Shown in pieces: positions 9,823 to 17,718 of a DNA stretch of 64,000 nt. Origin of the DNA: Sycon ciliatum (taxonomy: Eukaryota; Porifera; Calcarea; Leucosolenida; Sycettidae); assembly GCF_964019385.1 (NCBI RefSeq), contig NC_088646.1, positions 41,608,563 to 41,672,562 on the forward strand, in the 5' to 3' direction. The translations under genes and the position numbers were made by a program. The notes beneath the pieces are model-generated. The model ran no database searches and was not told the origin of the DNA. It worked only from the letters and a program-made list of their open reading frames with translations. The first letter of the stretch is position 1. The number at the start of each line of letters is the position of its first letter.

Positions 9823-10244
9823 GTAGTAGTAGTAGTAGTAGGAGCAGAACCCTGATTGGCCTGAAACTGCGACTGGTTCATTGCAAAGGACTGCTCACTG
9901 TTGTAATCTAATTTGTTGCTCACAATACTGTTGCCGAAATAAGGATTATCACTTACTTTCGGCAAGCGAGGTTTCGGAGACGGTGCGGGACGAAACAAAT
10001 CCATGGGTGGAGAAGGGAGCGTCGACCTGGTAGCAGCATCAGGTAAGCCAGTGAGCTCGTCATCATCCGGGGCCACCTCCTCGAACTCAGTGTCGATCTC
10101 CCGATCCATCCGCGCACTGCTGTGCGATACGGAGAGGATCCGCCGCACAAGATCAGAGCGTGCACCACCGGTGGGGAGATGCAGCCCCCGGCAGATGTCC
10201 CTCAACTGCTCGTGGCGAGCAAACGCCAACGACTCGAGATCCAT
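9823..10244 (-). CDS. Gag leader segment with SAP-like motif (Gmr1-like element)
   Basis: A minus-strand frame starts at a Met near 10244 just inside the element and stays open up to the inserted MITE. Residues 2-40 or so (LESLAFARHEQLRDICRGLH, then LPTGGARSDLVRRIL) fit the SAP DNA-binding motif, two short helices joined by a G-containing turn. An acidic stretch (EFEEVAPDDDE) and a Pro-rich segment follow. The frame also opens upstream into the LTR, but the Met at 10244 lies about 125 bases downstream of the 5' LTR end, which is the better start. Function in the element is inferred: chromatin or DNA contact by Gag. The segment is interrupted by MITE insertion. Confidence 0.55.
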
Positions 10245-10350
10245 GGCTAGCTCACTTGCGGCCCCACGAACTCGAAAAAACGAAAAACTAGAAATAAAAT
10301 TACGCAAACTTTCAGCAACGACGGAGGTACGCAGTACTGACACACAGTGA

Positions 10351-10370
10351 CTGGACCACTTCTGACACCA
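10351..10370 (-). promoter_or_regulatory. Primer-binding site, tRNA-Leu type
   Basis: Directly next to the 5' LTR the minus strand reads TGGTGTCAGAAGTGG. This is the complement of a common animal tRNA-Leu 3' end (CCACTTCTGACA plus CCA). It would prime minus-strand DNA synthesis. Confidence 0.88.
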
Positions 10371-10658
10371 TGTGAAGGGCCTAGGGGAGGACACACCAAC
10401 AACCCACTCTTGTCCGGCTAACCGACAACTAACCCTGAAGGGCTGTCATCCTTGTTATTTTATCTTGGTGTGTAAAGTTGTACAATATGTGAGTACTAGA
10501 AAAGGTACCGGTAGTACGGGAAGTAGTACGCAGCATGCTATTCTAATGTCATATATGGACAGGTGTAAATATGAGGATGTGAAGGTTATAGTTACTGTAT
10601 ATGTATAAGTATAGGGATATTTAATGGCACCAAATGATATAGTTCCAATATCATCACA
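10371..10658 (-). repeat. 5' LTR of the Gmr1-like element
   Basis: 288-bp partner of 3794-4081 with the same TG...CA ends. The TTCCC duplication follows at 10659-10663. Confidence 0.95.
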
Positions 10659-10663
10659 TTCCC

Positions 10664-11840
10664 CCAGGGGTTCCAGCACGCCTGAAAGACCGGCGGTTGC
10701 CTCCATGGGTGGGCCTTCTCTGTTTCTGCCGGCCCCATTTGCTAGGTCGGTCCCAGGGTTGGTTCAGCCCCCGGGTTACCTCCCCCATCTCCGATGGTTG
10801 CGCCCCCTGCTGGTGCTCAGGGTTCCCCTCCCTTGGTGGGTAGTCCCCCGGATACCCCTGCCCCGAGTCCTCCTGATTCTCCTCGCCTGGATTCCTCTTC
10901 CTCGCCGGGTAGTCCATTGGTGACCCCGACGCAAAGCCTTCCGGTTTCTCCCACCCATCCTACTCCGCCCGGGACACCACGTCCTCGGTGGAGGTATGCC
11001 CTGCCACCGGGTGGCTATGCTGCCCTTGAGGAGGGTCAGTTAGACCTCTCGTGGCGGGGTTGGTAATGTAAATATTGTATACCATGGATACTCCCAGTTG
11101 TTTTTTTCTTCTTCTTTATTTTGCTCAGTGTTGCCCTCGCCGACCCGACCATGGTGTTGGACCTAATCGAGGAGTGGAAGTCGTTTTTCGATTCGCTTCC
11201 CGAAGACCTGCGTCCGACTTCCCTTCTGATCGCTCCGTCACCGGTGATGTCTGCAGCGCCAGTTGTGCCTCGCCGCCGACGGTCTCGCCGCTCTCGCCGG
11301 AGGCGCCGGGCCCACCGAGCGGCGCAGCGTCGCGCCGCCCTCGCTGCTCCATCGCAGGCTGGTAGCGTGCCGGACAGTGCGCCTTCCCCTCCCACTGTGG
11401 GGTCGGAACTGGTCTCCCTCGTTGAGGTCCATTGTGTTAACGAATTTGAATAATTTTTCCTCATTCTGTATTTTTTGTTCGTCGTTTCCTTTGGGTGAGT
11501 GGTGTCCTAGGTTGGTGCTGTTCTGGAAAAGATCCCTACAAGGATAGGACATAAACAGATGGAGCAGCTCGCCAGCCGGGGTCCTCTTTGAAACTGTTGC
11601 TTGCATATTCCTTCATTGTTGCACAGTTTCGCGGGGCTCCCGGCTGGTGTCAACCCTCCTAGCCTACTCGTCACTTGCCCAACGGTCTCGCCTGTGCCTC
11701 TTTTGTTTATATATTCGCCTATCCATGTTGTGCATGTTTCATTTCTTCCTTCTTCCTGTCTTTTTCTCCTGTCTGTCTTCTCGTTTTGTTTTTCTTCTTT
11801 CCCATCCTCAGGAGAGGATTCTTTTTTTTATGTGGACGTA
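10664..11840 (+). mobile_element. Ty3/gypsy relic G2, C-terminal tail and 3' region
   Basis: Picks up G2 on the far side of the Gmr1-like insertion. A long Pro/Ser-rich stretch (PSPPDSPRLDSSSSPGSP and similar) ends in a basic, aromatic tail RPRWRYALPPGGYAALEEGQ with a stop at about 11066, the usual end of a gypsy pol. After that comes about 770 bp that includes a small basic frame (11121-11453), T-rich sequence and a purine stretch (near 11808-11818) just before an LTR-like block. Confidence 0.65.
11121..11453 (+). CDS. Small Arg-rich frame in the G2 3' region
   Basis: A 110-residue frame: an acidic start (LDLIEEWKSFFDSLPEDL), then a dense arginine block near residues 51-65 (RRRRSRRSRRRRR), then Pro/Ser-rich sequence. 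I do not recognise it. It lies between the G2 pol end and the downstream LTR-like block, where some gypsy elements carry an extra gene, but nothing here resembles an envelope (no signal peptide or membrane segment). It could be chance coding in a GC-rich stretch. Confidence 0.3.
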   Translation: MLSVALADPTMVLDLIEEWKSFFDSLPEDLRPTSLLIAPSPVMSAAPVVPRRRRSRRSRRRRRAHRAAQRRAALAAPSQAGSVPDSAPSPPTVGSELVSLVEVHCVNEFE

Positions 11841-12096
11841 TGTTGTCCCTGCCCTTTTGGAGGGTTTGTGCCCCTTTGGCACGTGTGTGCTGGGTCCGCG
11901 TGGTCGATGTGCGGACTGCGCAGGTTGCGCATACCTGCATATTATTGTACGCATTCTTGTTGTTTGTTGCCTTCTCCTTGAGACTCTCTTTGGAGTAACG
12001 ACAATAATCAGTCCTCTGAGTGTCGTGTACGTGTGATGTAAGACTAAGAGAGTAATCGGAAGGGCTATCGTTGAGGCATAAAACCCCCCGACGACA
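11841..12096 (+). repeat. LTR-like block, TGTTGTCC family
   Basis: 256 bp starting TGTTGTCC and ending CCCCGACGACA. The inner 190 bp (GTACGC, GAGACTCTC, TTGGAGTAA, CAGTCCTCTGAGTGT, AATCGGAA) closely match 13588-13806. This is plausibly the 3' LTR of G2, given its position, but the assignment is not proven. Confidence 0.5.
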
Positions 12097-12496
12097 CTTC
12101 TATTGACGGAATTCTACAGTCAGTGATGTTGTGCAAAGCAGACCATGATATCTGTTTGAGTACACACACAGAGTCAATACTATTGTTTTTTTTAGGAGTC
12201 AGTGAAATGGTTTTTTGTCGTCCCTGAAACGAACATAGTTCATTTGAGGGCAAGTGGTTTCAGCTAAAATCTCAAGTCGACTGACTATGTTCATACATAT
12301 TTTAAATTAACATGCTATTTTCGTTGTCCAGCATAGCAAGCTGCGTTCATTTTGGAGGGTGGGGAGGGGGTCCGAGTACAAAATGAACCATATTCGTTTC
12401 AAGGATGACTAAAAACTATTACTCTGATCAATATGATAGAAAACAACTGCTGAGATTGCTCAGTCCATTGTGTGTGGAAATCCTGAGCAGAATTTG
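12097..12496. other. Gene-free stretch
   Basis: I see no coding frame or repeat structure here; it probably contains downstream intron or exon of the lectin-like gene that starts at 12892. Confidence 0.4.
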
Positions 12497-12549
12497 TCAC
12501 ACACATACATAGAGTACGCCACTTGATGCTAGCAGAGCGGGGCACTTAC

Positions 12550-12892
12550 GAGACACACAGATTATTGGTCGTGGCGCAGTGCAGGAGTCTTGACCTACTG
12601 TGTTGGTTGATGGTTGGTAGGTATTGCAAAGAGACCCACTCATGCCGTTGGTGTATACCGGTATGTAGGTGACGTTGTTGTCATGCAAGACTTGCGATGT
12701 GTTCAGCAGTTTTGAGGCACAGCTGAGTTGCTGCCCGTCTGTAGACAATGGCCGACCACCATATTGTTGATAGCACGTCTGGTTTGCATGATCTGCTGAG
12801 AATGAGATGCTATGGTATGTATACGTGTGTGAGTCACACACTATAGAAGCTGCTTGTGTATCTACAGCCACAAACAACAGTAGAACGAACAT
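12550..12892 (-). CDS. Secreted C-type-lectin-like protein, first exon
   Basis: The minus-strand frame begins MFVLLLFVAVDTQA, a clear signal peptide. It then reads about 100 residues with six or more cysteines and a CTLD-like start (FSADHANQTCYQQYGGRPL, matching the A..C...GG.L helix pattern), ending in ICVS. The next bases are GTAAGTG, a strong splice donor at 12549, so the exon stops there and the gene continues to lower coordinates. The classical WIG and WND boxes are not obvious, so sugar binding is doubtful; it may be a degenerate CTLD. A related exon on the same strand lies at 17232-17718, suggesting a small family. Downstream exons were not found. Confidence 0.55.
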
Positions 12893-13140
12893 ACAATCAT
12901 GTCGTCTCAGACAGTACCATACTTTATGCAGAGTTATGGTTTATGCCAAGAGATGTGTATAACACTTGTTCATACTTGAGACACTTTAACACGTTGTACA
13001 TAAAGTGGGGAATCCAAGCAAAGATGAACTGTCGCAAACCGAAAGTCAATATCTTACTAAACTCCACGTTTCGCTTGGCTTCCCCTCATTTTGTGCTTTA
13101 CATACCTTTGAGCCTCCAAGTTGAGTGGTCTGTTGCCTTG

Positions 13141-13418
13141 CGTCATCCAGTTGTAGTGAGACTGGTGTGTCCAATGTTTTTACTAGTCTCGTCATCCTGT
13201 AACCTTCTACATTCTTTGTAGCTGAGGGACACAGCTCGTGCACATCTTCGTGGCGAATCCCTTCCCCTCATTGGAACTTTCCACACCTGAGCCTTCCAAG
13301 TTGGAAGGTTGTCGGTTTGTGCTTCGTAGACGTGTTGGAGCTAGGTGTCAGGTCGCTGACTGTCTCAGTATTCTTGTCAGCTTTGTGCCTTGTTGTTGCA
13401 CTATCTGACTGCATAATA
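13141..13418 (+). repeat. Dispersed repeat, copy 1
   Basis: Matches 15562-15842 in direct orientation. Shared blocks include TTGTAGT...GTGTCC, TTTTACTAGT, GAGCCTTCCAAGTTGGAAGG and GTTGGAGCTAGGTGTCAGGT. Family unknown; it contains the inverted unit CCTTCCAACTTGGAAGG. Confidence 0.7.
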
Positions 13419-13777
13419 TCTCATTATTTTGGTAGAGCTGCATCTGCGCCGTGATCCACAGAGAGTGGTGACATCCCTACAGCCATGGCTCGTTGGAAAG
13501 ATCATTTTATCAAATGAAGCGCTCCCTAACGTTTTCAGCACAATAAGCACGCGGGGCTACTTCCATGTCCTCTCCAAGCTGCCCTACTGTTGTCCGTGCC
13601 TGCGCGGACCGCGCAGGTTGCGCATGCGTGCATCGTACGCCTTCTTGTTTTCTGTTACTTGCTTTTCCTGAGACTCTCCTTGGAGTAAAACTAAAGAAAT
13701 CAGTCCTCTGAGTGTGGTGTACGTGGGAGGTACATGTGATTAAGGGATAATCGGAAAGACCTATCGTCCGGGCGTAA

Positions 13778-13799
13778 CCCCCCCCCCCCCCCCCCCCCC
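13778..13799 (+). repeat. Poly(C) run, 22 bases
   Basis: An uninterrupted run of C near the end of the LTR-like block; the relative at 12085-12090 has only six. Confidence 0.97.
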
Positions 13800-13814
13800 G
13801 ACGACAATTGGAGC

Positions 13815-13840
13815 CTCGAACCCACGACCCTGAGATTAAG
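13815..13840 (-). other. tRNA-Lys-like fragment (anticodon loop to T loop)
   Basis: On the minus strand 26 bases read CTTAATCTCAG then GGTCGTGGGTTCGAG, the anticodon loop, variable region and T arm of animal tRNA-Lys(CUU). The acceptor stem and 5' half are absent, so it is not a tRNA gene. It lies 8 bases after an LTR end, where a primer site is expected. Confidence 0.7.
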
Positions 13841-14457
13841 ACAGCAAACTAAGAATGCGTACAATGCACGCATGCGCAACCTGCGCAGTCCGCGCAGGCA
13901 CGGACAACACTACGACGCCTCATATTCGCACAACTTCAACTCACCCTTTCGTTCACCTCTTTCTGAAACTCAACGTTTCAAAGTGCATTGGAAAGCTGAG
14001 ATCCAAGCTCTCATTTCCCCACCCATTACACATGTACTGGGGCCATTGGAAATCCAAAGGCACCTGAAGAGCCGCTCGGTAACTTGTCGATAGCCAGAGG
14101 GCACATTTTCTAGGTTCCTCTTGTTGCAGCTCGTTCAAACTTTGCCCTATTGCAAAGAACTTGGCATTTGGCGCCTTGTATGCCTTATTAATCTGTAGAA
14201 AGGTCATGTCCACCCGCCTCTGGGACATGCCACCTCATCCTGGTCATATACCCTTACCAAAACTGAACTGGAGTTTTAAGATAATTATTATCTTGAAAGT
14301 TAGGGTAGCAAGGATGTTTTTGACGAGTAAGAAAGTAACCGTGATTAGATAGGTATGAAACAAAATCACAATCAAGTGACCTCTGTGACCTTGAGTCCTT
14401 ACATTTTTTTACACAAATCTCCTTTCTACTTACATTACATTGAACTCTTCTCCATGG

Positions 14458-14942
14458 CTGCTTTTGTGTCTCTTTGTTGTACATGCTGCTGAGTCGTGGT
14501 ACATGCTGCTGCGCTGTTTTCGACTCCTGCGTACATGCGGCTGCACCATCTTCTGTCCCCGTTGGTACACACTTGCTCGTCTTGTCCCCGTTGTACGCCT
14601 TCACTATAATATTATCTATTGTCTCGTCTTGTCTCAGTGTCAGTCGTCAGTCGTTCGTTGTCAGTGTTGGTTCTTCTTTATGAGTTCCCCACTCGCCTAC
14701 TGAAATGAAGTAGAAGAAAAAGCTCTCTAACAATTTGTGCTAGTCCTTTGTTGTGAACCGTGAACGAACTGCCTCTACGCTCCTCTTTATTATAGTGAAG
14801 GCGTACAACGGGGACAAGACGAGCAAGTGTGTACCAACGGGGACAGAAGATGGTGCAGCCGCATGTACGCAGGAGTCGAAAACAGCGCAGCAGCATGTAC
14901 CACGACTCAGCAGCATGTACAACAAAGAGACACAAAAGCAGC
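14458..14942. repeat. Inverted repeat with 155-bp arms
   Basis: Arms 14458-14612 and 14787-14942 match almost perfectly in opposite orientation across a 174-bp spacer. The arms and the flank to about 15015 carry a repeated GCATGTAC/GTACATGC word at roughly 20-30-bp spacing among CAGC and GAGACACAA pieces. Frames in it (on either strand) are by-products of this repeat. Likely a TIR element or recent inverted duplication. Confidence 0.8.
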
Positions 14943-15443
14943 CACATGTACGACAAAGAGCTACACGTGCAACCGCATGTACTACGAAGAGACACAAGCG
15001 CAGCCACATGTACAACATCTCTGTCTTTGAGTCCCAGAAAACCAAAGAAACTAAAATTAATGTTAAAACTACCGTCATGTATGTGTTTTCCTCTCTAGTT
15101 TTCCACAAATCCAGCATCGGCTATGGAACTGTTTACCGCCAGTTTTCACTTCTATAACCTGTCTTCCTGAATTCAAACCTTCCCTCTTCCAGTACTTTTT
15201 GCCCATACACTCACTACACTGATGGCATACCAGCCCCTTCATGACTTTCTCAATCACTGCATTTGCTTCTTTTCTTTGTTTCCTTTCTTTGTAACCATGT
15301 ACTCTTCTCCAAACACATGACATTTCTTTCAGTAGGAGATCCCCTCGACATGCCTATAGCACGATTCTGCACACACAATGAGTTCAGTCGATAAAGGGTT
15401 ATCAATTAATTAAAAGTTGAACTCGGATGGTGAGCCAATATAG

Positions 15444-15912
15444 TATAATGAAGAAAGGAAAAGGACAAAATGTTACGAGTTATGACAAACTGTCCACCAA
15501 AGTAACCAGATCTTATACAGCCAGCAAGTGCGACAAAATGGCACAAAACTGACAAGGAGTTGCGTCGTCGAGTTGTAGTAGGGCCGGTCTGTCCGATAGT
15601 CTTACTAGTTTCGTCATCATCCAGTAATTTTCGGCATTCTTTGTTGCCGTGATGCGTAGCTCATGCTCTCTTCTTCGTTGCGCTTTCCTTCCCCTCTTGG
15701 ACCTTTCCGAACCTGAGCCTTCCAAGTTGGAAGGTTGTTGGTTTGCGCCTTGGAGAAGTGTTGGAGCTAGGTGTCAGGTCGCCGAATGTCTCAGTACTCC
15801 TTGTCAGTTTTGTGCCATTTTGACGCACTTGCTGGCTGTATAAGATCTGGTTACGTTGGTGGACAGTTTGTCATAACTCGTAACATTTTGTCCTTTTCCT
15901 TTCTTCATCATA
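15444..15912. mobile_element. MITE-like TIR element, about 115-bp tips
   Basis: Inverted arms (15444-15558 and 15799-15912) with tips TATRATGAAGAAAGG and shared inner blocks ACAAAATGTTACGAGTTATG and CAGCAAGTGCG. The centre is the dispersed repeat also found at 13141-13418. No coding capacity. Confidence 0.75.
15562..15842 (+). repeat. Dispersed repeat, copy 2
   Basis: Direct-orientation partner of 13141-13418, forming the centre of the TIR element at 15444-15912. Confidence 0.7.
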
Positions 15913-15986
15913 AATTAATTAAAACCATTTTATTATTATTTTTAAAAGAGGTAGGAGGCGGATAATACTTTAGAAAAGAAAGTAAG

Positions 15987-16082
15987 TATTAGGTCGCAAG
16001 TATCCACGCAAACACACAACTCCAGTCAAATAAGGCACTTGTCATAAAGTATACGAACGTTTTCAGTCCCTTCCCATCAAGG
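15987..16082 (+). repeat. Inverted duplication, left arm (partner 17121-17218)
   Basis: About 95 bp running from TTAGGTCGCAAGTATCC to CAGTCCCTTCCCATCAAG is repeated in reverse orientation at 17121-17218 with few differences. The pair encloses a hairpin and a pogo/Tigger-like element. Confidence 0.85.
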
Positions 16083-16106
16083 ATTGCACAGGGAATGGCT
16101 CACGTC

Positions 16107-16280
16107 GGAAAGACAAAAAAAACTTATATAGCGTAAAGATAATGAGATAACACTCGTGACAAGGTGGAAAATTATCAAGTTCAGCTTTGAGATTTGTGTC
16201 GTTCTGAACTTGATAATTTTCCACCTTGTCACGAGTGTTATCTCATTATCTTTACGCTATATAAGTTTTTTTGTCTTTCC
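16107..16280. repeat. Fold-back repeat with 77-bp arms
   Basis: Arms 16107-16184 and 16204-16280 are near-perfect inverted copies separated by about 20 bp; tips GGAAAGACAAAAAAA. It would form a long hairpin in RNA or cruciform in DNA. Confidence 0.9.
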
Positions 16281-16300
16281 AACTTGAGCCATTCGCTGTA

Positions 16301-17118
16301 CAGTAAGACCTCACTTAACCGCACACATCCGTTTTCCACAAAAAATATCCGAATAGGCGAGGGAACCGGTTAACCCTTTATGTACGGACTGTACAACTTT
16401 CGATCCCCTGGGATCGAAACTTTCAAATATTACAATCGATCGTAACTCAGTCATTCCTAGGTTGTTTCCAAACACTAAAATATGTAGGTCGAAGAGAAAA
16501 CTCCCAGCTGTCCATTGAAACAATCGCTGAAGCGTTCCGATTTGCGGTTTCAGAGTTACGGAGCTCGAAAGTCGAATCGCAGCAAATGTCGCTCAATAGC
16601 CGCTTGCGCAGATTTGAATGAGGGATTTCCCCCTCATTCTGGGCATGCAGTGGAATAGAAACACGTTCCAAATGGTAAACAGACTCTTGGCAGTTTGTGA
16701 AATTGTTGTGAAGTAACAGTTAGTTGTTACGAGCAAGGAGAGCGAAATGTCTGATACAAGACGACTTGTGTCGGAATATTGGCGTTGCAGCTAAGACGCT
16801 GGGCTGTAGCGCTGGTGTTTTGACCTTCGTAATGGCAAGTGTGGGCTCAATGTGTTCCTCTTGCGACGAGCGTTCCAGGAAGCCCAAGATTGAAAAAATT
16901 GTCTAAAGGAGACTAAAGTTATGACCCGCAGAATTATGGAATTTGAGGTGAGTCGAGATCAAATTCAGTCTGTGTACATTTTTTCCCCACATAAAGGGTT
17001 AATCGAACACACATACTGTATGTATGCATGACATGTGCTGTAAGTCGGTAACCAATGATTTTCTTCCGGATAGCGAGGGATCCGGATAAAAGAGGACCGG
17101 ATAAGCGAGGTCTGACTG
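16301..17118. mobile_element. pogo/Tigger-like non-autonomous element
   Basis: 818 bp bounded by TA on both sides (16299-16300 and 17119-17120), with tips CAGTAAGACCTCACTTAACCG and, inverted, CAGTCAGACCTCGCTTATCCGG. Tips of this form (CAGT...GACCTC..TTA.CCG) with TA duplication are typical of pogo/Tigger elements. No transposase frame remains. Confidence 0.85.
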
Positions 17119-17120
17119 TA

Positions 17121-17218
17121 CTTCTTGATGAGAAGGGACTGAAAACGTTCGGATACTTTATGACAAGTGTCTTATTTGACAGGACGTGTGTGTTTGCGTG
17201 GATACTTGCGACCTAATA
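17121..17218 (-). repeat. Inverted duplication, right arm
   Basis: Partner of 15987-16082. It lies just downstream of the splice donor of the lectin-like exon, so the duplicated DNA is intronic sequence of that gene. Confidence 0.85.
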
Positions 17219-17231
17219 ATTAGTGTCTTAC

Positions 17232-17718
17232 TGGTATTCCTTCCACAAACGATAGTAGACGTTGTCCTGCATTTCTCATCAAGTGGCGGTGAATTTCCCC
17301 CAAGATATTGACTGGAGCAATCCTCCAAGCGTTGATGGATAGTAACGGCATTGTCAGAAACTTTCAAATTGTTTCCAACATCACGGAAGTGAAGTTTATC
17401 GAGCAATCTTGTGTAGCTGACATGGACTTCGTACTCTCCAAGTATTCCCACTATCATAGCTTTGCAGGCTGTAACTTGAGGAGAACTGACCAGGTGGCTG
17501 CCGAGTGTCTGGCAGAACTCTTCACCGGCAACCCAGGTTTTGGTGGTACTTGTAACGAACACTTCACCTTTGTTGCCACAATCCACCCACGTGTTCACTG
17601 TATTAACACATAGAACATTTATGAACAGCAATGAACACAGCAACAATGAACACAAAGATATGCACACACATGTCACAAAAGAAAGGTTTGATTCCAGAAC
17701 GTTTTCTTCCAAAAACAA
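17232..17718 (-). CDS. Secreted or membrane-anchored C-type-lectin-like protein, first exon
   Basis: The minus-strand frame opens with MFLEENVLESN, then a hydrophobic stretch (about residues 14-37, VTCVCISLCSLLLCSLLFIN) that can be a signal peptide or signal anchor. It continues with a CTLD-like region: WVDCGN, a KTWVAGEEFCQTLGSHLVSS helix box, later cysteines and a closing TSTIVCGRNT. The exon ends at GTAAGAC (donor at 17231). Layout, strand, exon end and cysteine spacing resemble 12550-12892, so the two are probably divergent paralogues. Later exons were not found; an inverted duplication starts just after the donor. Ligand unknown. Confidence 0.5.

Larger units (their letters stand above)
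3794..10658 (-). mobile_element. Gmr1-like Ty3/gypsy LTR retrotransposon (integrase before RT)
   Basis: A 6,865-bp element on the minus strand with 288-bp LTRs at both ends that look identical by eye, TG...CA ends and a 5-bp target duplication TTCCC (3789-3793 and 10659-10663). The primer site next to the 5' LTR matches tRNA-Leu; a purine tract lies next to the 3' LTR. The domain order read from one long frame is gag, protease, integrase, RT, RNase H, the Ty1/copia-like order known for the Gmr1 group of Ty3/gypsy elements. Two MITEs (8935-9280, 9467-9822) are inserted in the gag leader, so this copy is interrupted although its pol frame is open. It is inserted into relic G2. LTR identity implies a recent insertion. 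Confidence 0.93.
13588..13909. mobile_element. Aberrant LTR insertion with the same LTR end at both sides
   Basis: 13588-13806 is a 219-bp LTR of the TGTTGTCC...GACGACA family (compare 11841-12096). It is followed by a tRNA-Lys-like stretch and then by an inverted copy of about the first 55 bp of the same LTR, ending GGACAACA at 13909. The whole unit is bounded by a 4-bp direct repeat CTAC (13584-13587 and 13910-13913). Both outer ends are therefore integrase-type ends. A TIR element of Ginger type (TGT tips, 4-bp duplication) is the alternative reading. Confidence 0.6.

Noticed and set aside
13815-13840. tRNA-Lys gene
   Set aside because: Only the stretch from anticodon loop to T loop is present; no 5' half or acceptor stem, so it is a fragment.
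14440-15117. Small frames on both strands in the GCATGTAC-rich inverted repeat
   Set aside because: They mirror each other because the arms are inverted copies; no domain or start context.
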